In this document: positions 1 to 9,369 of the stretch, piece after piece
Layout: each line of letters starts with the position of its first letter
Numbering within the stretch: position 1 is the first letter of the stretch
From: Arthrobacter alkaliphilus
Lineage (GTDB): Bacteria; Actinomycetota; Actinomycetes; Actinomycetales; Micrococcaceae
Direction of reading: 5' to 3'
NCBI RefSeq assembly: GCF_021483235.1
Contig: NZ_JAKEEC010000021.1
Location: 8,058 to 64,486 of the forward strand
DNA: 56,429 nt
Notes under the pieces: generated by a model
The model's input: only the letters and a program-made list of their open reading frames with translations
Told to the model about the DNA's origin: nothing
Database searches by the model: none
Made by a program: the position numbers and the translations under genes

Positions 1-37
1 GCACGATATCCGGTGGCCTGGTTCAGGGCACGAAAAA

Positions 38-79
38 GCGGGGCGCGCCTCGGAGGTTACCCACCGAGGCGCGCCCCGC
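38..79 (-). terminator. Intrinsic terminator of the lpd-sucB transcript
   Basis: A perfect 16-bp GC-rich stem (38-53 pairs with 64-79) with a 10-nt loop lies just downstream of the sucB stop. Read on the minus strand the stem is followed by a run of five T (complement of 33-37), the classical form of a rho-independent terminator. It is the best-formed terminator in the window. Confidence 0.9.
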
Positions 80-99
80 CGTCGTGATCATTGCGGGAC

Positions 100-1875
100 T
101 TAGAGGCCCAAGTCCGCTTCGAACGCGCCTTCCTCCAGGCGGGCCCGGAGGGTCTGCAGGAAGCGGCCGGCGTCGGCACCGTCAACCAGGCGGTGATCGT
201 ACGTGAGGGACAGATACATCATGGAGCGGATGGCGATCGAGTCGTCACCGTTCTCGTCGGCAACGACGACCGGACGCTTGACGATCGCGCCGGTGCCCAG
301 GATGCCCACCTGGGGCTGGTTGATGATCGGGGTGTCGAACAGTGCGCCCACAGAACCGATGTTGGTGATGCTGAAGGTACCGCCGGACAGCTCGTCCGGA
401 CCGATCTTCCCCTGACGGGTGCGGCCGGCGACGTCGGCGATCTTGCTGGCCAGACCGGCCAGGTTCAGGTTGCCGGCGTCGGAAATGACAGGAACCAGCA
501 GGCCCTTGTCAGTGTCCACCGCAATCGCGAGGTGTTCCGCGTTGTGGTAGGTGATTTCCTGCTTGTCTTCGTCGTACGCAGCGTTGAGCTTGGGGTGCCG
601 CTTCAATGCCTCGGCCACAGCCTTGGCGATGAAGGGCAGGAAGGTCAGCTTGACGCCGTTCTGGGCCTCGAAGGATCCCTTGGCCTTGGTGCGGAGCTTG
701 GCGATCTTGGTCATGTCGACCTCGTGCACCTGCGTCAGCTGGGTGGAGATCTCGAGCGACTCGCGCATGCGGCGGGCGATGACCTGGCGGATGCGCGGAG
801 CCTTCTCGACCGTACCGCGCAACGAGGAAGCGGCGGCCGGCGCGGCAGCCGGCTTGCCGGGTGCCGCGGGAGCTGCGGACGCCGGCGCGGCTGCTGCTGC
901 CTTCTTCGCGTCGGCCGCGGCGAGCACGTCCTGCTTCCGGATACGCCCGCCGACGCCGGTGCCCGTCACCGTGGTGATGTCGATGCCGTTCTGGTTGGCA
1001 AGCTTGCGTACGAGCGGGGTGACGTACCCGGATTCGCCCGTAGACGCTGCCGGCGCGGCGGCCGGTGCTGCTGCAGGTGCAGGAGCGGGAGCGGCGGCCG
1101 GTGCTGCTGCAGGTGCAGGAACGGCGGGTGCCGGCGCGGGAGCCGGGGCTGCAGGTGCCGGAGCAGGTGCGGGTGCGGGTGCCGGTGCAGCGGCGGGTGC
1201 CGGGGCTGCCGGGGCAGCGGCCGGTGCAGGCGCTGCGGCGGGGGCTCCGGAGCCGATGACGGCAAGAACGGAGCCGACCTCGGCAGTGTCGTCCTCGTTG
1301 ACGCGGATCTCGAGCAGAGTGCCGGCCACGGGGGAGGGGATCTCGGTGTCGACCTTGTCGGTGGAGACCTCGAGGAGCGGTTCGTCCACCTCGACGGTGT
1401 CGCCGACGGCCTTGAGCCAGCGGGTGACGGTGCCTTCGGTGACGCTTTCGCCCAAGGCGGGGAGGGTCACGTTGTGGCCCGATGCCTCACCGGAAGGTGC
1501 CGGGGCTTGTTCGGCTGCCGGAGCTTCTTCGGCTGCCGGAGCAGGCGCAGCTGCTGCTTCTTCCGCAGGTGCGGCGGCGGCAGGCGCTGCAGGAGCTTCT
1601 TCCGCAGGAGCGGCTTCGGGCGCTGCAGCGCCGTTGCTGCCGCTGCCGATCCGGACCAAGGGAGCGCCGACTTCGGCGGTCTCGTCTTCAGCTACGAGGA
1701 TTTCTTCGATGATGCCGGCAACAGGAGACGGGATTTCAGTGTCTACTTTGTCGGTGGAGACTTCGAGCAGGGGCTCGTCGACTTCCACTCGGTCACCAAC
1801 CTGCTTGAGCCAGCGGGTGACGGTGCCTTCGGTGACGCTTTCACCGAGGGCGGGCAAGTTAACGGATTCAGACAT
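100..1875 (-). CDS. sucB: Dihydrolipoamide acyltransferase, E2 of 2-oxoglutarate (and probably pyruvate) dehydrogenase
   Basis: 591 aa. E2 carries acyl groups on lipoyl-lysine and transfers them to CoA; it forms the core of the 2-oxo acid dehydrogenase complex in the cytoplasm. Two lipoyl domains are visible, each with the [12 protein letters not shown] motif (lipoyl lysines at about K43 and K174). They are followed by a long Ala/Pro linker, a peripheral subunit-binding domain starting near [10 protein letters not shown], and a C-terminal catalytic domain with the DHRLVDG active-site motif. The two lipoyl domains are nearly identical over about 48 residues, suggesting recent duplication or gene conversion. 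The gene lies 104 bp downstream of lpd on the same strand, so E2 and E3 are probably co-expressed. An AAGGAG sequence precedes the ATG by about 12 nt. In actinobacteria this E2 commonly serves both pyruvate and 2-oxoglutarate complexes (family knowledge). Confidence 0.95.
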   Translation of the reverse strand: MSESVNLPALGESVTEGTVTRWLKQVGDRVEVDEPLLEVSTDKVDTEIPSPVAGIIEEILVAEDETAEVGAPLVRIGSGSNGAAAPEAAPAEEAPAAPAAAAPAEEAAAAPAPAAEEAPAAEQAPAPSGEASGHNVTLPALGESVTEGTVTRWLKAVGDTVEVDEPLLEVSTDKVDTEIPSPVAGTLLEIRVNEDDTAEVGSVLAVIGSGAPAAAPAPAAAPAAPAPAAAPAPAPAPAPAPAAPAPAPAPAVPAPAAAPAAAPAPAPAAAPAAAPAASTGESGYVTPLVRKLANQNGIDITTVTGTGVGGRIRKQDVLAAADAKKAAAAAPASAAPAAPGKPAAAPAAASSLRGTVEKAPRIRQVIARRMRESLEISTQLTQVHEVDMTKIAKLRTKAKGSFEAQNGVKLTFLPFIAKAVAEALKRHPKLNAAYDEDKQEITYHNAEHLAIAVDTDKGLLVPVISDAGNLNLAGLASKIADVAGRTRQGKIGPDELSGGTFSITNIGSVGALFDTPIINQPQVGILGTGAIVKRPVVVADENGDDSIAIRSMMYLSLTYDHRLVDGADAGRFLQTLRARLEEGAFEADLGL

Positions 1876-1927
1876 GTCGTCCCCGTTCTCCTTATTGGTC
1901 TTTAGTGCGGATGAGTGTTGCCTGCTG

Positions 1928-1962
1928 GGTCCTGCGCCCGCAGTTCGTACGGGCGCAGGACC
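1928..1962 (-). terminator. Hairpin between lpd and sucB
   Basis: A perfect 13-bp stem (1928-1940 with 1950-1962) and 9-nt loop begins 18 nt after the lpd stop. No T-run follows on the minus strand, so it may be a weak terminator or an mRNA processing/stability hairpin that sets E3 to E2 stoichiometry. Confidence 0.6.
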
Positions 1963-1979
1963 GGGTGTCTTGCGGGGAC

Positions 1980-3362
1980 TTAGCCGTGGAGCGGCTTTCC
2001 TGCCATCGCGAGGTGGACTTCGCCCAGGGTCTCGTTCTGGGTCGGGTGTGCGTGGATGAACTGTGCAACGTCCTCCGGGTGTGCTTCCCAGTTGACGATC
2101 AGCTGTGCTTCGCCGATCTGCTCGCCCATGCGGGAACCGATCATGTGGATACCGACGACGGGGCCGTCCTTCTGGCGGACGACCTTCACGATGCCGCCGG
2201 TACCCAGGATGGAGCTCTTGCCATTGCCGGCCAGGTTGTATTCCTGGGTCTGGACCTGGTCCTCGCCAAACTTCTCCTTGGCGCCCTTTTCGGTGTAGCC
2301 AACAGTGGCGATCTCGGGTTCGCAGAAGGTGACCTTGGGGATGTTCACGTCTTCGACGACTACCGGGTTCAGGCCGGCGATCTCTTCGGCGACGAAGATG
2401 CCCTGCTGGTAACCGCGGTGGGCGAGCTGGACGCCCGGGACGATGTCGCCGACGGCGTAAATGTTGCCGACGCCGGTGTGCAGGCGTTCGTTGGTGATGA
2501 CGAAGCCGCGGTCGATCGTGACGCCCGCCTCTTCATAACCGAGGTTCGCGGTGACGGGGCCACGGCCCACGGCAACCAGGAGAAGATCGGCTTCGAAGGT
2601 CTGGCCGTCAACAAGGGTGACCTTCACGCCGTTGTCGTCCTGCTCGACGCCCTGGAAGAAGACGCCGGTGCTGAACTTGATGCCGCGCTTCTTGAATGCG
2701 CGCTCAAGGTTCTTGACGATGGCGGTGTCTTCGTTGGGAACGAGGGAGGGGAGGCCTTCAACGATGGTGACGTCGACGCCGAAGGACTTCCACACGGACG
2801 CGAATTCGACGCCGATGACGCCGCCGCCGAGGACGATGACGCTCTTGGGGATGTAGTCCATGGTGAGTGCTTCATCGGAGGTGATGACGCGGCCGCCGAT
2901 TTCGAGACCGGGCAGCGAACGGGAGTAGGAACCCGTGGCCAGGACGATGTTCTTGCCCTTGTAGGCTGTGCCGTTCACGACGACGGTGTCGGTGCCCTGC
3001 AGCTTGCCTTCGCCTTCGATGACCGTGATGCCCTTGGCCTTGATGAGTCCCTGCAGGCCCTTGTACTTACCGGCAACGATCCCGTCCTTGTAGGCGTTGA
3101 CGGCTGCGATGTCGATGTTGTCCAGGGTCACGTTGACGCCGTACTTGGCGGAATCGCGTGCGTGGTCGGCCAGTTCGGCCGAGTGCAGCAGGGCCTTGGT
3201 CGGGATACAGCCGTTGTGCAGGCAGGTGCCGCCGAGCTTTCCCTTCTCGACGAGACCAACGGTGAAACCAAGCTGAACGGCACGCAGAGCCGTGGCGTAG
3301 CCGCCGCTGCCGCCACCGAGTACCAGGATGTCGAATTCTTGCGCAGTTGCCTGATCGGCCAC
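1980..3362 (-). CDS. lpdA: Dihydrolipoyl dehydrogenase (E3)
   Basis: 460 aa from the GTG at 3362. That start is chosen because GAGGGAG lies about 7 nt upstream and the protein then begins [20 protein letters not shown], directly before the FAD-binding GGGSGG motif; the longer open frame adds 15 residues lacking family character. E3 reoxidises dihydrolipoamide of 2-oxo acid dehydrogenases with NAD+. The redox disulfide is in [13 protein letters not shown] (C47 and C52). A second glycine-rich NAD site ([11 protein letters not shown]) and the C-terminal HPTQNE active-site motif are present. Length and all motifs are normal for the family. It is followed by sucB on the same strand. Confidence 0.96.
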   Translation of the reverse strand: MADQATAQEFDILVLGGGSGGYATALRAVQLGFTVGLVEKGKLGGTCLHNGCIPTKALLHSAELADHARDSAKYGVNVTLDNIDIAAVNAYKDGIVAGKYKGLQGLIKAKGITVIEGEGKLQGTDTVVVNGTAYKGKNIVLATGSYSRSLPGLEIGGRVITSDEALTMDYIPKSVIVLGGGVIGVEFASVWKSFGVDVTIVEGLPSLVPNEDTAIVKNLERAFKKRGIKFSTGVFFQGVEQDDNGVKVTLVDGQTFEADLLLVAVGRGPVTANLGYEEAGVTIDRGFVITNERLHTGVGNIYAVGDIVPGVQLAHRGYQQGIFVAEEIAGLNPVVVEDVNIPKVTFCEPEIATVGYTEKGAKEKFGEDQVQTQEYNLAGNGKSSILGTGGIVKVVRQKDGPVVGIHMIGSRMGEQIGEAQLIVNWEAHPEDVAQFIHAHPTQNETLGEVHLAMAGKPLHG

Positions 3363-3433
3363 TAGGACGCTCCCTCGCGTGAGCGATGACACGCGACTAC
3401 GCGTCATCTGGTCTTGGAACTTGTACTGCCGCG

Positions 3434-3439
3434 ATTATG
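3434..3439 (-). promoter_or_regulatory. Possible -10 element of lpd
   Basis: Minus-strand CATAAT, five of six matches to the SigA -10 consensus, 71 nt upstream of the chosen lpd GTG. No convincing -35 box was found, so this is only a candidate. Confidence 0.35.
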
Positions 3440-3558
3440 CCAGCACCGAAGTTCTCTTGCATTTGTGACTACCGTGGTTCACCTTAGCGAACCACTTATC
3501 CATGCTCCACCCTGCCGAGGCTTTTGTGTGGCGCTTGTGGCCAGACTCACGTCGGGCC

Positions 3559-3585
3559 GTGGGGCCGGTCATGAACCGGCCCCAC
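3559..3585 (-). terminator. Hairpin after pepA
   Basis: A perfect 11-bp stem (3559-3569 with 3575-3585) and 5-nt loop starts 12 nt after the pepA stop. It lacks a T-run, as is frequent in high-GC actinobacterial terminators. It separates pepA from lpd, both on the minus strand. Confidence 0.6.
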
Positions 3586-3597
3586 TGGGGGACTTGC

Positions 3598-5118
3598 TTA
3601 GCCCGCCGCCAGTACGTCTTCGACGTAGGCGAGGAGCGTACGGACAGTGCAGCCCGTGCCTTGCTTGGGCGTGTAGCCGTAGGGGCTGCCGTTGTTGAAC
3701 GACGGGCCGGCGATGTCGATGTGCGCCCAGGGGATCTGCTTGCCCGCGGCGTCCTTTCCGACGAATTCGCGGAGGAACACCGCCGCCGTCATCATGCCGC
3801 CATGGCGTTCGCCGATGTTGGCGATGTCCGCCACCTGCGAATCGAGGCTGGCCCGCAGTTCTTCCGGCAGCGGCATCGGCCAGACGAGTTCGCCCGCGCG
3901 GTCCGCCGCGGACTTGAGCGCGCCCGTGACCGAGTCGGAACCCATGACGCCGGCAGTGCGGTTACCGAGGGCGATCAGCTGGGCGCCCGTCAGTGTCGCG
4001 ACGTCGATGATGGCGTCCGGCTGCTCGAGGCTGGCCGCGACGATTCCGTCCGCCATGACCAGGCGTCCCTCGGCGTCGGTGTTCAGGACCTCGACCGTCT
4101 TGCCGCCGTAGACGGTGAGGACGTCTGCCGGACGCTGTGCAGCGCCCGAGGGCATGTTCTCAGCGATACAGAGCCATGCGGTCACCTTGACGGGCAACCC
4201 GAGCCCCGCGACGGCCAGGACGGTATTAAGTACGACGGCGGCGCCCGCCATGTCGCTCTTCATGTCGCCCATGCCGAGGGCCGGCTTGATGGAAATGCCG
4301 CCGGTGTCAAAGGTGATGCCCTTGCCGACCAGGGCGATCTTCTTGGTGGCCTTGGCCGGGGCGTACTCCACCTTGACGAGGCGGGGCTGGCGGGTCGAAC
4401 CTTTTCCGACGCCCAGGATTCCGCCGAAACCGTCCTTTTCGAGGCGCTTTTCGTCCCAGACGGTTACCTTGACGGGCAGTCCTTTGGAGAGTTCCTTGGC
4501 AGCTTCGGCAAAAGACTCAGGGTAGAGGTGGCTCGGAGGTTCGTTGACGAGGGTGCGGGTGGCGTTGACCGCGCGTCCCACGAGCAAGGCACGATCGAGC
4601 GCGGGCTGGACGTCCTTGCCATCGAACGCCGTCTGGATCAGGACCTTGCCGACCGGGTCCTTGAGGCCGTTCTTGCTTGAGCGGTGCTCCGTGTAGGAGT
4701 AGGAACCCAGCACGGCACCCTCGGCCACGGCTGCGACGTCGGCGAGTGACGCCGTCGGGAGGGCCAGTGTCACGGAGGACAAACCGGCCAGTTGGCGGAC
4801 GGCGGATCCTGCGGTCCGGCGCAGGGTTTCCTCCGTGAGGAGGGCGTCGTCGGCGACCTTGCCGACACCTGCCAGGACGAGGACGTCCGAACCGGTCTCC
4901 GGAAGACCCGGCAGACGCTGTACCTGGTCGGCTGCTCCTGTGATGCCGAGGAGGCCCAATGAAGCCGCAATGGTTTCCGCGGCCTTCGCTGCGAGGGGGT
5001 TCGCGAGCAATACCGGCCCGTCTTCCCCCTGGCCAACGGCGATCACGAGTGCGTCGCTGGGCGCCTTTTTCAGGTCCTTGGCGATAGTGCCAAGGGTGAT
5101 GTCTGTAGTCTTCACCAC
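3598..5118 (-). CDS. pepA: Leucyl aminopeptidase (peptidase family M17)
   Basis: 506 aa. A cytosolic dinuclear-metal exopeptidase that removes N-terminal residues from peptides. The C-terminal catalytic domain shows the M17 signature NTDAEGRL and the upstream VGKGITFDTGGISIKP block with metal- and substrate-binding Lys and Asp; GMGDMKSDMAGA follows. The N-terminal regulatory domain is more variable. Two adjacent GTG codons (5118 and 5115) could each start translation; the choice changes one residue. It is transcribed apart from the gene at 5437, which runs the other way. A hairpin follows the stop. In some bacteria PepA also binds DNA; nothing here tests that. Confidence 0.93.
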   Translation of the reverse strand: MVKTTDITLGTIAKDLKKAPSDALVIAVGQGEDGPVLLANPLAAKAAETIAASLGLLGITGAADQVQRLPGLPETGSDVLVLAGVGKVADDALLTEETLRRTAGSAVRQLAGLSSVTLALPTASLADVAAVAEGAVLGSYSYTEHRSSKNGLKDPVGKVLIQTAFDGKDVQPALDRALLVGRAVNATRTLVNEPPSHLYPESFAEAAKELSKGLPVKVTVWDEKRLEKDGFGGILGVGKGSTRQPRLVKVEYAPAKATKKIALVGKGITFDTGGISIKPALGMGDMKSDMAGAAVVLNTVLAVAGLGLPVKVTAWLCIAENMPSGAAQRPADVLTVYGGKTVEVLNTDAEGRLVMADGIVAASLEQPDAIIDVATLTGAQLIALGNRTAGVMGSDSVTGALKSAADRAGELVWPMPLPEELRASLDSQVADIANIGERHGGMMTAAVFLREFVGKDAAGKQIPWAHIDIAGPSFNNGSPYGYTPKQGTGCTVRTLLAYVEDVLAAG

Positions 5119-5436
5119 GAGGATTTGTCCTCATCTCTCTCTGCATGGCTTGGCCGGGCTGCATGTTAGGCGCGCCGGCCCCGGTACCCTCGGTTGTCCG
5201 CTTGTGACAACGTCGGTGGCTGGTTCGGTCCGCACATGGCGGCACGTCTCGATCGTAGTCTCTCTGCCGCGCCGGAAAGCAATTAAATGAGATTTGCGGC
5301 ACATCGGTCGACAGGAATGCGCGGCCTGTCCGGGACGTTGTACCAACATATGGAGCGTCGCCGGCCGGCGAGGCATCTGCTGCCGTTTGCCGCCGCCCGC
5401 TCCTCACAGAACCTGAAACTGCGAAAGGAACATGCC
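5119..5436. other. Divergent intergenic region, pepA / PAC2-family gene
   Basis: 318 bp without a gene. It must hold promoters for both directions. A minus-strand TAACAT (complement of 5163-5168) is a plausible -10 for pepA, 44 nt before its start. For the plus gene no strong promoter was picked. Several open frames here are antisense or out-of-frame extensions and carry no recognisable domain. Confidence 0.5.
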
Positions 5437-6375
5437 GTGTTTGAACGGATTTCCGGCTCACTCCTTGACCCTGAATCGCTCTACGCGAGCAACATCGAGC
5501 TCTTCCACAGCCCGGAAACCAGGGGCCTCGACATGGTGATGGGCTTCACGGGCTTCGCTGACGCCGGACATGTGGTCCAGCAGATCAACAGGGAAATGCT
5601 GGATACGCTCGACGTCGAAACGCTGGCTGTGTTCGACGCCGACCAGCTCATCGACTACCGCACGCGCCGTCCCCACATCTGCTTTGTCGAAGACCATCTG
5701 GAAGACTACAAAGCGCCCCAGTTGGCGCTGTACAAGCTCAAGGACGGCCTCGGCGAACCGTTCCTGCTGCTTGCCGGCTTCGAACCGGACCTCCAGTGGG
5801 AGCGTTTCTCGCGCGCCGTCGTCGGGATCGTGGAGAAACTGGACGTCAACCTGGTGACCTGGATCCACTCCATCCCCATGCCGGTTCCCCATACCCGGCC
5901 GGTTGGAGTCACCGTGCATGGAAACCGCCCGGAACTGATCGAGGGCATTTCCACGTGGAAGCCGACGGTCGAGGTTCCTTCGGCGGTCGGACACATCCTG
6001 GAATTGCGGCTGATTGAAGCCGGGCGGAAGGTGGCCGGGTATGTCATCCACGTTCCGCACTACCTCGCGGATGCCGAGTACCCGCCCGCAGCGGTCGCCG
6101 GACTTGAATATCTCGGGGCCGCCACGTCCCTGATGCTGCCGACGGACCGCCTTCGCGAGGCCGGCAGGGAGGTGGGCAGGCAGATCGCCGAACAAGTGGA
6201 AGCCTCCGAGGACGTCCAGCAGGTGGTATCAAAACTGGAGTCCCGCTATGACGACAAGGCCGAGGGAACTGTGCGCCGTTCCCTCCTCGCGGACGAGAAC
6301 GACGAACTGCCCAACGCGGAGGATCTGGGAGCGGCGGTTGAGGCGTATCTCGCACGTAAAGATGCGCGCCCATAA
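5437..6375 (+). CDS. PAC2-family (proteasome assembly chaperone-like) protein
   Basis: 312 aa from the GTG at 5437, chosen because AAAGGA lies about 7 nt upstream and because the sequence before it is low-quality translation of the intergenic region. The opening half contains MVMGFTGFADAGHVVQQ, typical of the PAC2 family found throughout actinobacteria. The archaeal and eukaryotic members assist proteasome assembly; the bacterial role is unknown. The C-terminal part is acidic and helical (residues about 235-312). An MFS gene starts 35 nt downstream but has its own promoter-like box, so co-transcription is optional. Confidence 0.8.
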   Translation: MFERISGSLLDPESLYASNIELFHSPETRGLDMVMGFTGFADAGHVVQQINREMLDTLDVETLAVFDADQLIDYRTRRPHICFVEDHLEDYKAPQLALYKLKDGLGEPFLLLAGFEPDLQWERFSRAVVGIVEKLDVNLVTWIHSIPMPVPHTRPVGVTVHGNRPELIEGISTWKPTVEVPSAVGHILELRLIEAGRKVAGYVIHVPHYLADAEYPPAAVAGLEYLGAATSLMLPTDRLREAGREVGRQIAEQVEASEDVQQVVSKLESRYDDKAEGTVRRSLLADENDELPNAEDLGAAVEAYLARKDARP

Positions 6376-6398
6376 AGCAGCTTTATTCTGCCCCCGGG

Positions 6399-6404
6399 CA
6401 TAAT
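6399..6404 (+). promoter_or_regulatory. -10 element for a leaderless MFS transcript
   Basis: CATAAT ends 6 nt before the GTG at 6411. This is the spacing expected if transcription starts at the first base of the start codon. No usable Shine-Dalgarno sequence is possible at this distance; the GGAAGG touching the GTG is too close. Confidence 0.5.
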
Positions 6405-6410
6405 GGAAGG

Positions 6411-7769
6411 GTGAACGCACCCCGCGCCTGGCTCATTTGGACGATCGGGGTGCTTGCCTACCTTGTGGCAGTCGCCCAGCGCACATCCTTCGGCGTATCC
6501 GGCCTCGAAGCAACCGAACGGTTCCACGCCACCGCAGCGGCTATTTCCTTCTTCACGGTGCTTCAGCTGCTCGTCTACGCGGGGCTGCAAATACCGGTAG
6601 GGCTCCTCGTTGACCGCTTCGGCTCGAGGGCGATGATCGCCTGCGGCGCCGTTCTCATGGGCCTCGGGCAACTCCAGCTGGCATTCGCCGACGCCGTGCC
6701 GGCCGGGGTCCTCGGCCGGGTCCTGGTGGGCGCGGGCGACGCGATGACCTTCGTGTCCGTGATCCGCCTCGTGCCGATCTGGTTCGCTCCGGCAAAGGCG
6801 CCGCTCGTCACCCAGCTCACGGGAATGTCTGGCCAGCTCGGCCAGCTCATCAGTGTGGTGCCGTTCGCGCTGGTCCTTCATTCGGCGGGCTGGAACACAG
6901 CGTTCCTGGCGCTGAGCTCGTTGTCCGCGCTCGCCGTCGTCCTTGTCCTTGCCTTGCTCAGGGATGCTCCGCCGGGCCACCCGCCCCGGGAGAGCGCCCA
7001 GGGGCTGCGCGCCACGGGCGTGACCTTGGCCCGTGCCTGGAAGCAGCCCGGGACGCGGCTGGGACTCTGGTGCCACTTCACCGTCCAGTTCAGCGGCAAC
7101 GTCTTCGCCATGTCCTGGGGCTATCCGTTCCTGGTATCGGCGCAGGGCCTGAACCCGGCCACGGTGTCCGCCCTGATGGGCCTCTTCGTCGTCACCAGCA
7201 TTCTGGTGGGACCATTGTTCGGCACTTTCGTGGCCCGGCACCCCATGCGCCGTTCGGCCATGGTGCTCCTGATCACGGCGGCTACCGCGCTTGCCTGGGC
7301 CGCTGTCCTGCTGTTGCCCACCAGGGCGCCCCTGTGGTTGCTCGCCCTGCTCGTGGTCGCACTGGCCGTCGGCGGACCGGGGTCCATGATCGGTTTTGAT
7401 TTTGCCCGGACCTTCAATCCTTCACACCGGATCGGCACCGCCACGGGCATCGTCAATGTGGGCGGCTTCGTTGCCGCCCTGCTGACGATTTACCTGGTGG
7501 GGCTTGTCCTCGACATTCTCCACACGAGCGGATTCTCGGGCGGCGAGCTGTACGGCTTGGCGTCATTCCGCATCGCGCTGAGCGTGCAGTTCCTGTTCCT
7601 GCTCGTGGGTACGGTCCTGATCCTCATGACCCGCCGCAAAGTGCGCCGTCAGATGGCTGCCCAAGGCGTCCATGTCCCGCCGCTGCTCGTGTCGCTCGCG
7701 AACCAGCGCCGGCGCCGCGTGGAATTGCGCCGCGAGCGTCTCGCGAAGCAGCGAAGCTCCGCGCCGTAG
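6411..7769 (+). CDS. Major facilitator superfamily transporter
   Basis: 452 aa membrane protein with about 12 predicted transmembrane segments. The loop between TM2 and TM3 carries GLLVDRFGSRAMI, the MFS motif A. The start is GTG, probably leaderless. The C-terminal 45 residues are very basic (RRKVRRQ, RRRRVELRRERLAKQR) and cytoplasmic. Substrate cannot be read from the sequence. The family includes nitrate, sugar and drug transporters, and the neighbours (PAC2 and DUF4192 genes) give no metabolic clue. Confidence 0.85.
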   Translation: MNAPRAWLIWTIGVLAYLVAVAQRTSFGVSGLEATERFHATAAAISFFTVLQLLVYAGLQIPVGLLVDRFGSRAMIACGAVLMGLGQLQLAFADAVPAGVLGRVLVGAGDAMTFVSVIRLVPIWFAPAKAPLVTQLTGMSGQLGQLISVVPFALVLHSAGWNTAFLALSSLSALAVVLVLALLRDAPPGHPPRESAQGLRATGVTLARAWKQPGTRLGLWCHFTVQFSGNVFAMSWGYPFLVSAQGLNPATVSALMGLFVVTSILVGPLFGTFVARHPMRRSAMVLLITAATALAWAAVLLLPTRAPLWLLALLVVALAVGGPGSMIGFDFARTFNPSHRIGTATGIVNVGGFVAALLTIYLVGLVLDILHTSGFSGGELYGLASFRIALSVQFLFLLVGTVLILMTRRKVRRQMAAQGVHVPPLLVSLANQRRRRVELRRERLAKQRSSAP

Positions 7770-7872
7770 CCTGTTTCGGTGGTGTTCCTCCACAGGCGTT
7801 GACGGACACCTTTTGTCCACATAGGGCAAGTGAGCCCTGCCGTGGCCCGGCCTTGATGCCGATGCTGGTTTC

Positions 7873-9090
7873 ATGACAGCAGACAACGGTGTGACCATCT
7901 CCCGGCCCGAGGACATCCTCGGCTTCATTCCCCACGCCTTGGGGCTCTGGCCAAAGGAGAGCCTTGTTGCCATGACGCTGCGCGGGCAGACCCTCGGCGC
8001 CACACTCCGCGTTGACCTTCCGGGCGAGCGATCGGACCAGGCACTCGCCGCGTACGCACGCAGGATCGGCGGATACCTGGAAGCGGACCACGGCGCTGAC
8101 GGCGTGCTCTTGGCGTTCTTCAGCGACGACGGATGGGATGCCGGCGTCGCCGTGCCGCACGGCCTGGCGATCTTGGAAGCCCTGGAACCGGTCCTCGCCC
8201 AGGGTGGCTTGGCGTTGCGGGACGCATGGTTCATTGGTTCCGAATACTGGCGAAGCGCATTCTGCACCGATGCGGACTGCTGTCCACACCCCGGGCGTCC
8301 TGTGGACCAGATCCGGGATAGCCGGCTCAACGCGGAAATGGTGTTCCGCGGGAGCAACGTCATGGAATCGCCGCGGTTATTGGGACCGGACGACCAGGCC
8401 GTGGTCGACCCCGAATTCATCCGCAGGGAGGACGGCATCCTCGCGGAGCTGCTCCGGCGGTGGCGGAGCAGGAAGGCATTCGAAGACCTGCTCGATGTGT
8501 GGACGGGCGTTCTCGATTCCGACCGGCCAAGGGATTTCGATTGCGAGGCTGCGGCGTTCCTGCGGGCAAGCCTCAGGGTTCCTTCGTGGCGCGACGCCGT
8601 GGTGGTGCTGGCGGTTGCAGGGAGAACCGTCGCTTGTGGGGGTGCCGAGGCGTTCGGTTTGTTTGAGCAAGAGGAGGATGAACAGGGTGCCTTGGCCGTT
8701 CCGCCCTCGCTCGCTTCCCCTGCCCCGGCAGCGCGCAAGCGGACGCCGGCCACGGACGTCAGCGCCTCGAGCTACGGAGAAGTGTTTTTGGGTCTGTATC
8801 CGCAGAATCCCGACTGGAAACGGTTGACGAGGCTGGACCAGGTGCTGGCGATGCTGTCCCGGCACGGCGGTGGAGAGGCGCGCGCTGCATCGCTCACTAT
8901 CCGCGGGTGGGTTCAGTGGTGCCGGGGGAGCGGTTCGTTCGCCCACGCGCTCCTTTCGCAGGCCGAGTCTGAACAGAGTGGCTACCGGCTCGCGGAGCTG
9001 CTCGCCGAGGTGGTGAGGCGCGGATCGATCTGCGGTTGGGCCAAAAGCGAGTCATCTGCGTGGCGCAAGTTCGGCGGGGCGGTGGCATGA
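7873..9090 (+). CDS. DUF4192 family protein
   Basis: 405 aa, no membrane segment or signal peptide. The N-terminus (ISRPEDILGFIPHALGLWPKES) is characteristic of DUF4192, an actinobacterial family of unknown function. The C-terminal part from about residue 300 resembles a helical segment rich in Ala, Leu and Arg (LLSQAESEQSGYRLAELLAEVVRRG). It directly precedes sigA on the same strand, but a 279-bp gap makes separate transcription likely. The stop codon lies inside a 20-bp tandem repeat. Confidence 0.75.
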   Translation: MTADNGVTISRPEDILGFIPHALGLWPKESLVAMTLRGQTLGATLRVDLPGERSDQALAAYARRIGGYLEADHGADGVLLAFFSDDGWDAGVAVPHGLAILEALEPVLAQGGLALRDAWFIGSEYWRSAFCTDADCCPHPGRPVDQIRDSRLNAEMVFRGSNVMESPRLLGPDDQAVVDPEFIRREDGILAELLRRWRSRKAFEDLLDVWTGVLDSDRPRDFDCEAAAFLRASLRVPSWRDAVVVLAVAGRTVACGGAEAFGLFEQEEDEQGALAVPPSLASPAPAARKRTPATDVSASSYGEVFLGLYPQNPDWKRLTRLDQVLAMLSRHGGGEARAASLTIRGWVQWCRGSGSFAHALLSQAESEQSGYRLAELLAEVVRRGSICGWAKSESSAWRKFGGAVA

Positions 9091-9120
9091 GCCCGTAATT
9101 GGTGGCATGGGCTTGTAATT
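9081..9120 (+). repeat. 20-bp imperfect tandem repeat over the DUF4192 stop codon
   Basis: Positions 9081-9100 and 9101-9120 are adjacent copies of a 20-mer differing at 3 positions. The first copy contains the TGA stop of the preceding gene, so the duplication added the start of the intergenic region. Confidence 0.85.
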
Positions 9121-9192
9121 GCTGTGCAGTAGCGGATATCGACCCCTGGAACTCAAAACCGTGAGACAATAGATGCCGAGACCCGGTTGGGT

Positions 9193-9302
9193 CCGTGTTT
9201 CAAGTGCCGGAATCGTCCCCTGAACAAGGGAACATGATGGCGCCGTCGGGAGTTTTAGCTTAAGACTCTGCAGTCGGCGATGGCACTTGATGTTCATCAC
9301 GG
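9193..9302 (+). other. Possible structured leader RNA of sigA, with a small uORF
   Basis: Upstream of sigA, CAAGTGCC (9201-9208) can pair with GGCACTTG (9282-9289) and CCGTG (9193-9197) with CACGG (9298-9302), closing a branched structure. Inside it are an 8-bp hairpin (9250-9257 with 9261-9268, one G-T pair, 3-nt loop) and a short stem around 9217-9230. An AAGGG followed by ATGATG at 9234 opens a 9-codon frame ending at TAA 9263 (MMAPSGVLA). Whether this region is transcribed with sigA is inferred, as no confident promoter was found. Confidence 0.4.
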
Positions 9303-9369
9303 ACTTGACAGGGTCATAGTGGTGTTGCCCCCATGGTGATTCCACAGACCGCCGCTAGAAAGGTTTTCT

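Noticed and set aside
91..1905. Long open frame of about 600 codons antisense to sucB
   Set aside because: It mirrors the Ala/Pro-rich coding strand, has a Gly/Cys/Arg-biased composition and no domain; typical of antisense frames in high-GC genes.
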